Shown: positions 1 through 7,706, counted from the stretch's first letter. The stretch is 64,000 nucleotides of DNA from Gordonia otitidis NBRC 100426 (GCF_000248075.1 NZ_BAFB01000182.1:18950-82949), one strand, 5' to 3'. A program made the numbers and translations. The notes: generated by a model not told the origin, from the letters alone.

Positions 1-2
1 AG

Positions 3-227
3 GTACCGCAGACCCTCGGGCCGGGCGAGACCATGGCGGGGCAACTCCTCCTCCCGACGAGGGCGGGCATCAGTGTCCGCGACCCGGCGACCGGGCGCGA
101 GACGAGCACCATCGGCTTCCCCCGCGACGACGCAACCGCCACCACGAGCCTTCGGGTCATCGGCAACGAGGTCGTCGAACAACACGGCTCGACCATCCGC
201 GCGCTGGTGTCCACCGACCCCAACTGA
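3..227 (+). CDS. C-terminal end of a conserved protein (Rv3212-like position), partial
   Basis: An open frame enters from the left edge and stops at 227, giving about 74 visible residues. An internal ATG lies at 33, but the frame is open to the edge, so the gene probably starts outside the window. The visible part has short beta-strand-like stretches (LLLPTRAGISV, then TSTIGFPRDD) consistent with the last blade of a repeat or propeller protein. The assignment rests on position: in M. tuberculosis the conserved alanine/valine-rich protein Rv3212 immediately precedes the ParA-like gene on the opposite strand, as here. No catalytic motif is visible. Confidence 0.45.
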   Translation, partial: VPQTLGPGETMAGQLLLPTRAGISVRDPATGRETSTIGFPRDDATATTSLRVIGNEVVEQHGSTIRALVSTDPN

Positions 228-311
228 CCACAGGTGCCCACTGACCACCGACGCCAACCGACCACAGGCGCCGACTGACCATAGTCCCGCCCCGTGTGAT
301 CGGAGTCCAGG

Positions 312-1103
312 TCAGCTCGGGTCGAAGGTCCGGACCTCCTCGCCTGCTTCCCAGTGCTTCCAGAGATTCTCGGCCAGGTCGCGATATGCGTTGGCGCCCT
401 TGTTCTTTCGCCCTCGCATCACCGACGCTCCGGACGCCGACGCCTCGGCGAAACGTACCGTGCGCGGGATCGGCGGATCGAGCACCGGGAGGTCGTAACG
501 GTCCGAGACGTCGGAGAGCACGTCCCGACTGTGCGTGGTGCGGGCGTCGAACAGCGTCGCCACGGCACCGAGCATGGTGAGGCCGGGATTGGTGATCTGC
601 TGTACCTCGTTGACCGTCCGCAGAAGCTGGCCGACGCCGCGGTGCGCGAGGGTCTCGCACTGCAACGGGACGATCACCTCGTCGGCCGCGGTGAGACCGT
701 TGAGCGTGAGAACACCCAATGAGGGCGGGCAGTCGATCAGGATGACGTCGTAATCCTCGGCCACTTCGGCGAGCGCGCGTTTCAACGCGTATTCGCGCCC
801 CGGTCGCATCAACAGCAACGCCTCTGCGCCCGCGAGGTCGATCGTCGCGGGCAGCAGTGTCACGTTGTCGGACGTGTCGAGGAGGACATCGGCGATCTCC
901 TCGTCACCGAGGAGTACGTCGTGCACCGAGGCCTCGAGCTGATCAGGATCGTGCCCGAGCGAAAACGTAAGGCACCCTTGTGGATCGAGATCGACGACGA
1001 GCACCGACGCGTCCAGATCGGCGAGCGCGGCGCCCAATGACTCGACGGTGGTGGTCTTGGCGACCCCACCCTTCTGATTCGCTACCGCCAGCATCCGCGT
1101 CAT
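312..1103 (-). CDS. ParA/Soj-family ATPase (orphan MinD/ParA type)
   Basis: A 263-residue P-loop ATPase. The deviant Walker A motif KGGVAKTT lies at residues 11-18, DLDPQG supplies the Walker A'-type aspartate near residue 40, and a Walker B-like strand (DVILIDCPPSLG) lies near residue 125. The length is normal for ParA/Soj. Such proteins dimerise with ATP and position DNA or other cargo in the cytoplasm. No parB or centromere-like repeats are next to it, so this is the stand-alone paralogue, equivalent in position to M. tuberculosis Rv3213c, and not the chromosomal parAB pair. It converges on the partial gene at the left edge. Cargo is unknown. Confidence 0.85.
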   Translation of the reverse strand: MTRMLAVANQKGGVAKTTTVESLGAALADLDASVLVVDLDPQGCLTFSLGHDPDQLEASVHDVLLGDEEIADVLLDTSDNVTLLPATIDLAGAEALLLMRPGREYALKRALAEVAEDYDVILIDCPPSLGVLTLNGLTAADEVIVPLQCETLAHRGVGQLLRTVNEVQQITNPGLTMLGAVATLFDARTTHSRDVLSDVSDRYDLPVLDPPIPRTVRFAEASASGASVMRGRKNKGANAYRDLAENLWKHWEAGEEVRTFDPS

Positions 1104-1266
1104 GCGCTCACTCTACGACCCGCCCGGTCACAGCGTCTCGGGCGCACGCGGTTGTCACACACTATTTCCACGGTGTGACCGACATCAACTGTTCTGCCGC
1201 TGTGCTCACGCGGTCTCAGCTCACTCCGCCCCGTCCTCACACCGCCCCGTCTCACTCCGCCCCGTC

Positions 1267-1749
1267 TCACTTCGCACCGTCGAGTTCGCCCGAGATCCAT
1301 CGCACCGATGCCGGATGGAAGAGCAGCACCAGGGTGACGACCGCCGCGATCGCCAACGGAATGGCGAAGCCCACCTGGTGGCTCGTGAACAGGTAATAGG
1401 CGACGGGAAGGAGCAGGATCTGCGCGACCAACGAGATGGCCCGACCCCAGCGCCGTCCGCGCATCAGCGCGACACCGCCGACCAGGACACCACCGAAGAT
1501 GATGCCGAACCAGGCTGCGGTGCCGTATCCGCTGATGGCGGCCTCGTGATGTCCCGCGGCAGCTCGGATCACCAGCACGATCGCGAAGATCACCGCGATC
1601 GCTCCTTCGAGCGCGGTGATGGCACCTGCCACCCGCAGTTGAACCGGGCAGCGCGCAGTCACACTCGACGCCGCGCCGGCCGGTGGCCGACCGGCGCGCT
1701 GTGCCGACGAGCGTCCTTGTCGGTCGGCTGGGCCCTGCTCTTTGCTCAC
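1267..1749 (-). CDS. Four-helix integral membrane protein (Rv3217c-like)
   Basis: A 160-residue protein with a charged, proline/alanine-rich N-terminus of about 40 residues followed by four hydrophobic segments (about 41-63, 72-92, 100-120 and 124-145). It ends in a short cytoplasmic-looking tail. It lies head to head with the diacylglycerol-kinase-fold gene; the two starts are 76 bp apart. The same divergent arrangement is recalled for Rv3217c/Rv3218 in M. tuberculosis. No enzymatic motif is present and the function is unknown. Confidence 0.75.
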   Translation of the reverse strand: MSKEQGPADRQGRSSAQRAGRPPAGAASSVTARCPVQLRVAGAITALEGAIAVIFAIVLVIRAAAGHHEAAISGYGTAAWFGIIFGGVLVGGVALMRGRRWGRAISLVAQILLLPVAYYLFTSHQVGFAIPLAIAAVVTLVLLFHPASVRWISGELDGAK

Positions 1750-1825
1750 CCGTCCAGACTATGGGGTGCTCGGAGCAAGGGGTCGCAGGGTGGGCGATCG
1801 TGGCGACCCCATATCCTCGGGAGTC

Positions 1826-2758
1826 GTGCGCGTCATGCTCATCGTCAACCCCTTTGCGACCGCGACCACGGCCGCGGGTCGCGACGCGCTCGTCAACACC
1901 CTCGGCGCCCACGTACCCGTCGACGTCGAACACACCACCCATCGTGGCCACGCGGGCGAGCTCGGCGCGCGGGCCAGACGTGAGGGATACGACGTGGTCG
2001 TCGTGCACGGTGGCGACGGCTCGGTCAACGAGGTGACCAACGGCCTTCTCGGCACTCCGGCAGAGTTCGATCCCACCCTCACCCGCCCCGCGCTGGCCAT
2101 CATCCCCGGCGGAAGCGCCAACGTGTTCGCGCGCACACTCGGCGTCGATTCGGATCCGTTGCGCGCGACACGCCAACTCATCGATCTCCTCGACGCGTCG
2201 TCGATTCACCGAATCGGACTGGGGCACACAGATACTCGATGGTTTCTGTTCAACGCGGGCATGGGTATGGATGCCGTCGTGGTCCACGCGATGGAGGACA
2301 AACGCCACTCGGGAAAGGCGGCCACACCCGGCCGCTACCTCTGGACGACGATCAGTTGTTTCGTGCGCGGATCGTCGAATCAACCCGCCTTCCGGGTGCG
2401 GTTCGACGGGCACGACCCGGTCGACGGTGTGCGTTTCGCCTTCGTGAGCAACACCACGCCGTGGACATTTCTGGGTAACCACGAGATCAGGACAAATCCC
2501 CACACCGACCTCACGAGCCGACTCGGAGTGTTCGCCGCGACCTCGACGGGGGTGATGCGCAACATCGGACTCGCGACCCGCCTGCTCACCCATCGCGAGC
2601 CCAGGGCACCCCACCTGATCCGGGACGACGACGTCGAATGGGTACAGTTCGACGCCGACGAGCCCATCGACGTCCAGATGGACGGGGATTACGTGGGAGA
2701 GTTCACGTCGATTCGCTTCACCCATCGCGAGGGCGTCCTCGACGTCGTCGCCCCCTGA
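1826..2758 (+). CDS. Diacylglycerol kinase catalytic-domain protein (lipid/sphingosine kinase family)
   Basis: A 310-residue protein from a GTG start preceded by a weak CGGGAG-type ribosome site; the start was chosen because VRVMLIVNPFAT is the normal beginning of the DAGK fold. The glycine-rich nucleotide-binding motif GGDGSVNEV and the downstream PGGSANVFAR motif are both present, as in YegS/DagK-like kinases. The family phosphorylates lipid hydroxyls such as diacylglycerol, probably at the inner membrane face. The frame is open further upstream to an ATG at 1742, but that would overlap the divergent gene and add a low-quality leader. The position matches Rv3218. The substrate cannot be told from sequence. 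Confidence 0.85.
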   Translation: MRVMLIVNPFATATTAAGRDALVNTLGAHVPVDVEHTTHRGHAGELGARARREGYDVVVVHGGDGSVNEVTNGLLGTPAEFDPTLTRPALAIIPGGSANVFARTLGVDSDPLRATRQLIDLLDASSIHRIGLGHTDTRWFLFNAGMGMDAVVVHAMEDKRHSGKAATPGRYLWTTISCFVRGSSNQPAFRVRFDGHDPVDGVRFAFVSNTTPWTFLGNHEIRTNPHTDLTSRLGVFAATSTGVMRNIGLATRLLTHREPRAPHLIRDDDVEWVQFDADEPIDVQMDGDYVGEFTSIRFTHREGVLDVVAP

Positions 2759-3079
2759 CGACATCTCCGGATCCGCGGTCGCGCCTCCCCTTTCGCCCCA
2801 CGGGTCGCCGCGACTCCGAGAGGCGGACCCGACGGCCGGCCGTCGGCGTCGACAACGCCGCCGACCTCGGTGCTTCCTGACCCGGGAGTCAGATGAAATT
2901 CCGATTACGCGCAGGCTGACGGCAATAGTCGGGTGCCCGATGTCACGCCCTGATGCGCCAGAATGCGATCTACGCCACTAGCTGCGGAAACATAACGGCA
3001 ATAATCGAACAACCGGCGTAGCATAGAACATTGGCACGGACGCGGGTGCACCACCCCCCTCCCGCAAGGGGCCACGGAG

Positions 3080-3095
3080 AGTGATATTGCACACG
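3080..3095. promoter_or_regulatory. CRP-type site 1 upstream of whiB1
   Basis: GTGA-TATTGC-ACAC at 3081-3094 matches the GTGA-N6-TCAC core of mycobacterial CRP (Rv3676) sites at seven of eight positions. It lies 48 bp (centre to centre) upstream of the perfect second site. In M. tuberculosis whiB1 is controlled by CRP through two sites, so a pair here is expected, although the spacing recalled there is shorter. Confidence 0.55.
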
Positions 3096-3127
3096 TGTCG
3101 ATGAACACCATTGACTTCGGCTGGATT

Positions 3128-3143
3128 CGTGAAAGTATTCACA
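3128..3143. promoter_or_regulatory. CRP-type site 2 upstream of whiB1
   Basis: CGTGAAAGTATTCACA contains a perfect GTGA-N6-TCAC palindrome at 3129-3142. It sits about 115 bp before the whiB1 start codon, where a cAMP-receptor protein could activate or repress the promoter. It is the better of the two sites in this region. Confidence 0.65.
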
Positions 3144-3256
3144 AGCAACAGCACGGAAACATTTGGTGTGTCTACGTGAACTGATGGTTACAGCCACAAG
3201 AAGCAAGATTTCGATGACGAGTGGTGCGCGTGATACGCGCGCCTGAAGGAGAAGGA

Positions 3257-3511
3257 ATGGACTGGCGTCACAAGGCAATCTGTCGCGACGAGGACCCCGA
3301 GCTGTTCTTCCCTGTGGGAACCAGCGGTCCGGCAATCGCTCAGATCGCTGATGCGAAGCTCGTCTGCGCGCGGTGCCCCGTCACCGCCGAATGCCTGTCC
3401 TGGGCTCTCGAGTCCGGTCAGGACGCCGGTGTGTGGGGCGGCATGAGCGAGGACGAGCGCCGTGCGCTCAAGCGTCGCACTGCACGCACGCGGACACGCA
3501 GCAGCGTCTGA
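3257..3511 (+). CDS. whiB1: WhiB1, iron-sulfur transcription factor
   Basis: An 84-residue protein, the same length as mycobacterial WhiB1. The four [4Fe-4S] cysteines are C9, C37, C40 and C46 (C-X2-C-X5-C), followed by the GVWGGM turn and the basic C-terminal tail rich in RRTARTRTR that binds DNA. WhiB1 is an essential, nitric-oxide-sensitive regulator that binds the sigma-A region 4. The start is fixed by the strong ribosome site AAGGAG and by the conserved MDWRHKAICRDEDPELFF opening; an in-frame ATG 36 bp upstream is not preferred. Expression is probably controlled by CRP through the two upstream palindromes and ends at the hairpins after the stop. Confidence 0.97.
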   Translation: MDWRHKAICRDEDPELFFPVGTSGPAIAQIADAKLVCARCPVTAECLSWALESGQDAGVWGGMSEDERRALKRRTARTRTRSSV

Positions 3512-3526
3512 TCGATTCAGACCACG

Positions 3527-3547
3527 GTCCCCGATCACTGCGGGGAC
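3527..3547 (+). terminator. Short hairpin just after whiB1
   Basis: GTCCCCG (3527-3533) pairs perfectly with CGGGGAC (3541-3547) across a 7-nt loop, 16 bp after the whiB1 stop. There is no U-tract directly behind it, so it may be an RNA-stability hairpin in tandem with the next terminator. Confidence 0.4.
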
Positions 3548-3550
3548 GAC

Positions 3551-3585
3551 AAGTTGACCCGGCCGAGTGCCGGGTCTTCTTGTCT
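3551..3585 (+). terminator. Intrinsic terminator of whiB1
   Basis: GACCCGGC (3556-3563) and GCCGGGTC (3569-3576) form a perfect 8-bp stem with a 5-nt loop, followed by a T-rich run (TTCTTGTCTGTTCT). It lies between whiB1 and the convergent pdtaS gene. Confidence 0.7.
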
Positions 3586-3660
3586 GTTCTCGTTGTCAAC
3601 GTGGGACTGCGCTCCTTGTTGCACATGAGCCCGACACGATCGGCCCCTTCTGCGACAAGC

Positions 3661-5175
3661 TCACGCGGGCGTGCGCGCATGCAATGGCACCGTGATGCGC
3701 GCTTGTGCTCCCTGCCCTTGCGGGTTCGGGCCTAGTTCCAGCGCGCCACCGAGTTCGATGTTCACGAGCGTCTGGACGATCTGCAGGCCCAGTCGTTCGG
3801 AGTCGTTGATCGAGAAGTTGTCGGGCAGCCCGGTGCCGTTGTCGCGCACGGTGAGCACCATGCGACGCACATCGCGGTCGGCCGAGATCTCGATACGCGC
3901 GTCGTCGCGCGGCTGCGCGAAGCCGTGTTCGACGGCGTTCTGGATCAGTTCGGTCAACACCATCACCAGTGGCATCGCCAGTTCTGCCGGCAGTACGCCG
4001 AGCCGGTCGCGGTGGCTCACCGACACCGGCGTCTCCCCTGCCGCGACGTCGACCATGCTCGGGAGCAACCTCGACACCGCCTCGTCCATGTCGACCTCTT
4101 CGTCGACGCTGCCGGACAGCAGCTCGTGCACGGTCGCGATGGCCGCCACCCGCCGCACAGCCTCCACGAGAGCCGATCGAGCTTCGTCGTTGGACGTCCG
4201 CCGCGCCTGCAGGCGTAGCAGCGCCGAAACCGACTGCAAGTTGTTCTTGACCCGGTGATGTATCTCGCGGATCGTGGCGTCCTTGCTGATCAGCGCGAGA
4301 TCGCGGCGCTTGACCTCCGTGACGTCACGGATGAGCACCACCGCTCCGGAACTCACCCCTCGCGGACGAAGGGGCACCGCCCGCAGGAGCACGGTCGCCC
4401 GACGCGCATCGGCTTCCATGCGCATACCCACGTCGGGATACGGCCCCTCGGGCGGAACGAGGACACCGGCCGCGACGTCGATCATGGTCGCCGCGTCATG
4501 CGACTCGAACGCGTCGGTCAACAGCGACGTCGTCACGTCGGACAGTCGCCTCCCCGACAACTCCGAGGTCCACCCCATGCGATGAAACGCCGAGAGCGCA
4601 TTGGGGCTCGCGTACACGACGACGCCACGCTCGTCGACGCGGACGAAGCCGTCGCCCGCGCGCGGTGTCGACAGACCCCTCGGATTGGCCTCGAGTCGCG
4701 CGAACGTACCGTCGGCGACCATCTGACACAGATCGTTGGCGGAGTCCTGGTACGCCAGCTCCAACGGCGACGGAAGTCGCGGATGGGTGAGATCGACGGC
4801 CCTGGTGAGCACGCCGATCACATCACCGGAGAATCCCACCGGGACCGCCTCACGTCGGATCGCGACCGACCCGAGCCATGTGGGATCCTCCTCGCGCAGG
4901 ATGTGCCCCTCGTCGAATGCGCGGACGGCCTGCGGATCGGCATCGGCGTCGACGACCATGCCGACCTGATCGCTGGGGAACACCGTCGACGCCGTGTTGG
5001 GGCGGCATTGCGCGACCGTCACCACTTCGCCGCTCTCCGCACGTACCGCGAGCAGGAAGTCGGCAAAGGAGAGGTCGGCGAGGAGTTGCCATTCGGCGAC
5101 GAGTCGCTGCAGGTAGGCCGCAGCGCGGTCGGACAGTGTGGTGTGTTCGGCGAGGAGATCCGCCAGCGTCGACAT
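3661..5175 (-). CDS. pdtaS: Sensor histidine kinase PdtaS
   Basis: A 504-residue soluble kinase, nearly the length of M. tuberculosis PdtaS (Rv3220c). It has an N-terminal GAF-like region (about 1-140), a PAS domain (about 165-290) and a HisKA_2/HWE-type dimerisation domain whose phospho-acceptor motif is EIHHRVKNNLQ. The C-terminal ATPase domain has an N-box (ELIQNAVEHG) and a G-box (DNGTGLPDN). There is no membrane segment. It phosphorylates the ANTAR RNA-binding response regulator PdtaR, which is encoded elsewhere in mycobacteria and is absent here. The gene converges on whiB1 and is followed upstream by the biotinyl-carrier gene, as in M. tuberculosis. Confidence 0.92.
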   Translation of the reverse strand: MSTLADLLAEHTTLSDRAAAYLQRLVAEWQLLADLSFADFLLAVRAESGEVVTVAQCRPNTASTVFPSDQVGMVVDADADPQAVRAFDEGHILREEDPTWLGSVAIRREAVPVGFSGDVIGVLTRAVDLTHPRLPSPLELAYQDSANDLCQMVADGTFARLEANPRGLSTPRAGDGFVRVDERGVVVYASPNALSAFHRMGWTSELSGRRLSDVTTSLLTDAFESHDAATMIDVAAGVLVPPEGPYPDVGMRMEADARRATVLLRAVPLRPRGVSSGAVVLIRDVTEVKRRDLALISKDATIREIHHRVKNNLQSVSALLRLQARRTSNDEARSALVEAVRRVAAIATVHELLSGSVDEEVDMDEAVSRLLPSMVDVAAGETPVSVSHRDRLGVLPAELAMPLVMVLTELIQNAVEHGFAQPRDDARIEISADRDVRRMVLTVRDNGTGLPDNFSINDSERLGLQIVQTLVNIELGGALELGPNPQGQGAQARITVPLHARTPA

Positions 5176-5203
5176 CGGCTTCGCTCAACAGTGTCGCGGG
5201 CGA

Positions 5204-5419
5204 CTACTCGTAGGTGGCGATGACGTCGCCCGCCTGGATCACGTCGCCGACCTGCACCTTGACGTCGGCGAGGGTGCCCGACTCCTCCGCGAGTACCGGG
5301 ATCTCCATTTTCATCGATTCGAGCAGGACGAGTGTGTCGCCGATCTCGATCTGCTGACCGGGCGTTGCCCGGACTTCGAGAACACTCGCCACGATCTCGG
5401 CGACCACGTCTTCTGCCAT
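5204..5419 (-). CDS. Biotin/lipoyl attachment protein (TB7.3-like BCCP)
   Basis: A 71-residue single-domain biotinyl carrier. The biotinylation motif ESMKMEIPV has the target lysine between two methionines at about residues 35-37, and the hammerhead fold is bounded by the GD turns at residues 28 and 59. The frame stays open far upstream, but MAEDVVAEIVASV is the conserved start and the resulting length equals the mycobacterial TB7.3 protein (Rv3221c). It acts as a mobile carboxyl carrier, or an orphan one. The acyl-CoA carboxylase partner is not in this window. Confidence 0.92.
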   Translation of the reverse strand: MAEDVVAEIVASVLEVRATPGQQIEIGDTLVLLESMKMEIPVLAEESGTLADVKVQVGDVIQAGDVIATYE

Positions 5420-5522
5420 GGGCTCAAATCTAATCCACCACTGTGCCCCGACAGCAGAACACCCGCGAGCGAACCACCCGACCATCAGAGAGTTCGACGC
5501 GGGCCCGCCGGCTCGGGGCACG

Positions 5523-5572
5523 AAAAAGCCCGGGCGGACGCGGTCGATGTGACCGACTGTCACGCTCCGGGC
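5523..5572 (-). terminator. Intrinsic terminator downstream of the bL37 gene
   Basis: Read on the minus strand, GCCCGG (5572-5567) pairs with CCGGGC (5533-5528), with a nested CGGTC/GACCG hairpin between them. TTTTT follows at once. It separates the bL37 gene from the biotinyl-carrier gene. Confidence 0.6.
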
Positions 5573-5591
5573 GTTTCGTCTGGCACGCAGC

Positions 5592-5666
5592 TCAGGCGTT
5601 GGGGCGCTTGCCGTGGTTGGCAGCACTCTTCTTGCGTGCGCGCTTCTTGCGTCCGCGCTTACCCAT
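5592..5666 (-). CDS. Ribosomal protein bL37 (24 residues)
   Basis: A tiny gene of 24 codons plus stop. The product begins MGKRGRKKRAR and ends NHGKRPNA; 12 of its 24 residues are Lys or Arg. It closely resembles the actinobacterial large-subunit protein bL37 seen in mycobacterial ribosome structures, where it lies buried in 23S rRNA. The start is supported by a strong ribosome site (AAGGAGG, about 6 nt before ATG) and the gene is followed by its own terminator. It sits between the biotinyl carrier and rshA. Automatic callers usually miss genes of this size. Confidence 0.85.
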   Translation of the reverse strand: MGKRGRKKRARKKSAANHGKRPNA

Positions 5667-5795
5667 GACGGGCCTCCTTCGTCTCCGATGTGCTCAGTGA
5701 TTGTCCCACGTCGGCCCCCCATTCCGGGAATCGGTGCCGGTGGGGAGTGATCGGTACCCGGCAGGATGCGGCGTCTCGGTCGCCCGAGACGGGCG

Positions 5796-6110
5796 TCATT
5801 CGCCGCCGGAGTACCGCGTTTCGCGTACGACGACGGTCTTGCGGATCTCGACGCGGAGTCGGTCGCGCAAGCTGTCCGGCGCACGATCGCCACCGCATTT
5901 GCGGTTGATCAGCGCCTTCAGCTGTCGCTCGATGCCGTAATGCGCCAGGCACGACGGGCAGTTGTCCAGATGCTGCTGCAACCGGGCGCGGGCGGCGGCG
6001 TCACACTCGTTGTCGAGGACGAGCCATACCTCGGCGATCACCGCAGAACAATCGAGCGAGGTGAACTCCGGGTCGTCGGCCTGCGTCACCTCGGGAATCG
6101 AGTCGCTCAT
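5796..6110 (-). CDS. rshA: Anti-sigma factor RshA (ZAS family)
   Basis: A 104-residue zinc-binding anti-sigma factor. The redox motif H-X3-C-X2-C (HLDNCPSC) lies at about residues 47-54, with further cysteines at about 21, 36 and 72. Reduced RshA binds and holds SigH; thiol oxidation breaks the zinc site and frees the sigma factor. The start codon overlaps the sigH stop by 4 bp (ATGA), so the two are translationally coupled and made in balance. Length and context match mycobacterial RshA and Streptomyces RsrA. Confidence 0.93.
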   Translation of the reverse strand: MSDSIPEVTQADDPEFTSLDCSAVIAEVWLVLDNECDAAARARLQQHLDNCPSCLAHYGIERQLKALINRKCGGDRAPDSLRDRLRVEIRKTVVVRETRYSGGE

Positions 6111-7018
6111 CGTGCCACCCCGCTCTTTGAGGCCGGCTCGCGGATGAAGCCGCGGTCGCGGGCCACATCGGTCAGCAGTTCGCGCAGCTGACGGCGTCCA
6201 CGGTGCAGACGCGACATGACGGTGCCGATCGGGGTGTCCATGATCTCGGCGATCTCCTTGTACGGGAGACCCTCGACATCGGCGTAGTACACGGCCATCC
6301 GGAAATCCTCGGGAAGTGCCTGCAGCGCCGCTTTGATCTCGTCGTCGGGCAGTGCGTCGAGAGCCTCGATCTCGGCAGATCGCAGACCGGTCGACGTGTG
6401 CTCGGCGTTGGCTGCGAGTTGCCAGTCGGTGATCTCGTCGGTCGGGTACTGGGCGGGCTGGCGCTGCTTCTTGCGGTACCCGTTGATGTAGGTGTTGGTG
6501 AGGATGCGGTACAGCCAGGCCTTGAGGTTGGTGCCCTCACGGAACGAGGCGAACGCCGAGAACGCCTTCACGTAGGTTTCCTGCACGAGGTCTTCCGCAT
6601 CGGCCGGATTGCGCGTCATCCGCAGTGCGGCGCCGTACATCTGGTCGAGCAACGGGAGCGCGTCGCGCTCGAACCGTTCGGTGAGGTCGGCATCGGTTTC
6701 CGACGGATCGGCACGACGCGGCGCCGCCGAGCCGGCCGCGGTGGATGCCGATTCCTGGGTGACGGACTCTTCTGTGGTCGACTCGGCTGTGGTCGACTGA
6801 ACTGGGGTCGACTCACCTGGGACGGTGTCGCTTGTCCGGTCAGCACCGCCGGCAGAGTCGGGGGACTCGGGAGAAGCCACGTAATTCCCTTCGCTGATGA
6901 CTCCGGTACCGCGAACCCCGCTGAAGGGCGTCGCAGATGCACCGGTGATGTCGATCAAGCTTACCGACCCCGCTTGCGTTCCGAGTTTCCCAGGTCGTTC
7001 GAGCACCATTGCTCCCAT
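6107..7018 (-). CDS. sigH: ECF sigma factor SigH/SigR, with long N-terminal extension
   Basis: Residues from about 110 to 303 form a group 4 (ECF) sigma factor. Region 2 contains [14 protein letters not shown] and [11 protein letters not shown]. Region 4 contains [26 protein letters not shown] and [12 protein letters not shown]. SigH directs the thiol-oxidative and heat-stress regulon and is held by RshA. M. tuberculosis SigH has about 216 residues, so about 90 residues are extra here, mostly Ser/Thr/Glu-rich and partly encoded by a 15-bp tandem repeat. The ATG at 7018 has a good GGAGGTG ribosome site, while an internal GTG at 6880 also follows AAGGG, so two isoforms are possible. A SigH-type promoter lies upstream. 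Confidence 0.93.
   Translation of the reverse strand: MGAMVLERPGKLGTQAGSVSLIDITGASATPFSGVRGTGVISEGNYVASPESPDSAGGADRTSDTVPGESTPVQSTTAESTTEESVTQESASTAAGSAAPRRADPSETDADLTERFERDALPLLDQMYGAALRMTRNPADAEDLVQETYVKAFSAFASFREGTNLKAWLYRILTNTYINGYRKKQRQPAQYPTDEITDWQLAANAEHTSTGLRSAEIEALDALPDDEIKAALQALPEDFRMAVYYADVEGLPYKEIAEIMDTPIGTVMSRLHRGRRQLRELLTDVARDRGFIREPASKSGVAR
6773..6817 (-). repeat. 15-bp tandem repeat inside the sigH N-terminal extension
   Basis: Three consecutive 15-bp copies around the core GGTCGACT (6773-6787, 6788-6802, 6803-6817) encode Ser/Thr/Glu pentapeptides ([15 protein letters not shown]). The period keeps the frame. Confidence 0.75.
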
Positions 7019-7126
7019 CGACGATCCACCTCCTCGATCTGTCCTGTTGTCCTGTACTTATCCGGTCCACCAACATGTGAACCACCCGCTGAGCAGCGGT
7101 GGGGCAGCGCCCTGACATTGTTGGTC

Positions 7127-7152
7127 AACAGGGTGGCGCCGACAATTGTTCC
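7127..7152 (-). promoter_or_regulatory. SigH/SigR-type promoter of sigH-rshA
   Basis: On the minus strand GGAAC (7152-7148) is followed after exactly 18 bp by GTT (7129-7127), the -35/-10 pair recognised by SigH/SigR (GGAAY-N18-GTT). It lies about 110 bp before the sigH ATG and implies positive autoregulation, as in mycobacteria and Streptomyces. Confidence 0.75.
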
Positions 7153-7166
7153 GCGCATGTCCGATT

Positions 7167-7195
7167 TGTTGGCGCACACTGATCTGTTGGCGCAC
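7167..7195. repeat. Direct repeat TGTTGGCGCAC before the YbaK-type gene
   Basis: TGTTGGCGCAC occurs at 7167-7177 and 7185-7195, an 18-bp period, just upstream of the ribosome site GGGAGG of the deacylase gene. A related TGTTGG occurs at 7119. The spacing of nearly two helical turns is typical of a regulator site but no factor is evident. Confidence 0.5.
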
Positions 7196-7217
7196 GCGAC
7201 ACACACGGGAGGTTCCG

Positions 7218-7706
7218 ATGGCAGCGACTCCAGCACTCACTGCGCTCGCCAAGGCGGGGGTGCCACACGACGTGCACAGCTACGCGCACGACCGGAAGTC
7301 CGACGCCTACGGAGCGGAGGCGGTCGACGCGTTGTCGTCGCTCGGCGTGTCGCCGGAACAGATCTTCAAGACACTCGTCGTGTCGCTGACCGGCGGACCA
7401 GGTGGGCTCGCCGTCGCCGTCGTGCCCGTACCGCACAAGCTGTCACTCAAGGCCATCGCGGCGGCCCTCGGGGCATCCAAGGCTGTCATGGCCGACGCCA
7501 AGGCCGTCACCCGATCGACCGGTTACGTGCTCGGCGGCGTGTCACCACTGGGACAGCGCACAGCCCTGCCGACCGTCGTCGACTCGTCGGCACTGGCCTG
7601 GGACCGAGTCCTGTGCAGCGCAGGTAAACGCGGCCTGGAGGTGGAGCTGTCGCCGACCGACCTCGTGGCGGCGACCTCGGCGGTCACCGCCGACATCGCT
7701 GTCTGA
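7218..7706 (+). CDS. ybaK: YbaK/EbsC-family aminoacyl-tRNA deacylase
   Basis: A 162-residue protein of the YbaK/ProX editing-domain fold. The catalytic lysine region is QIFKTLVV (about residues 56-63) and the substrate loop is GYVLGGVSPLGQR near residue 105. YbaK hydrolyses mischarged Cys-tRNA(Pro), acting in trans to prolyl-tRNA synthetase in the cytoplasm. The ATG at 7218 was chosen because it follows a clear GGGAGG site and begins the conserved domain. The gene is divergent from sigH, with the SigH promoter between them, and is followed 32 bp later by the SRAP gene on the same strand. Confidence 0.9.
   Translation: MAATPALTALAKAGVPHDVHSYAHDRKSDAYGAEAVDALSSLGVSPEQIFKTLVVSLTGGPGGLAVAVVPVPHKLSLKAIAAALGASKAVMADAKAVTRSTGYVLGGVSPLGQRTALPTVVDSSALAWDRVLCSAGKRGLEVELSPTDLVAATSAVTADIAV

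Larger units (their letters stand above)
2759..3256 (+). promoter_or_regulatory. Long intergenic/leader region upstream of whiB1
   Basis: About 500 bp with no convincing gene. The first 130 bp are GC-rich. From about 2970 the base composition drops (stretches such as AACATAACGGCAATAATC), which is unusual for this genome and looks promoter-like. The right half holds two CRP-type palindromes listed separately, and the ribosome site AAGGAGAAGGA directly precedes the whiB1 ATG. Short open frames on both strands cross the region without a ribosome site or family resemblance. Confidence 0.6.

Noticed and set aside
1100..2764. 554-codon open frame on the minus strand across the DAGK-type gene
   Set aside because: It is Arg/Gly/Asp-rich without domain motifs, overlaps two recognisable genes, and reflects high-GC third-position bias.
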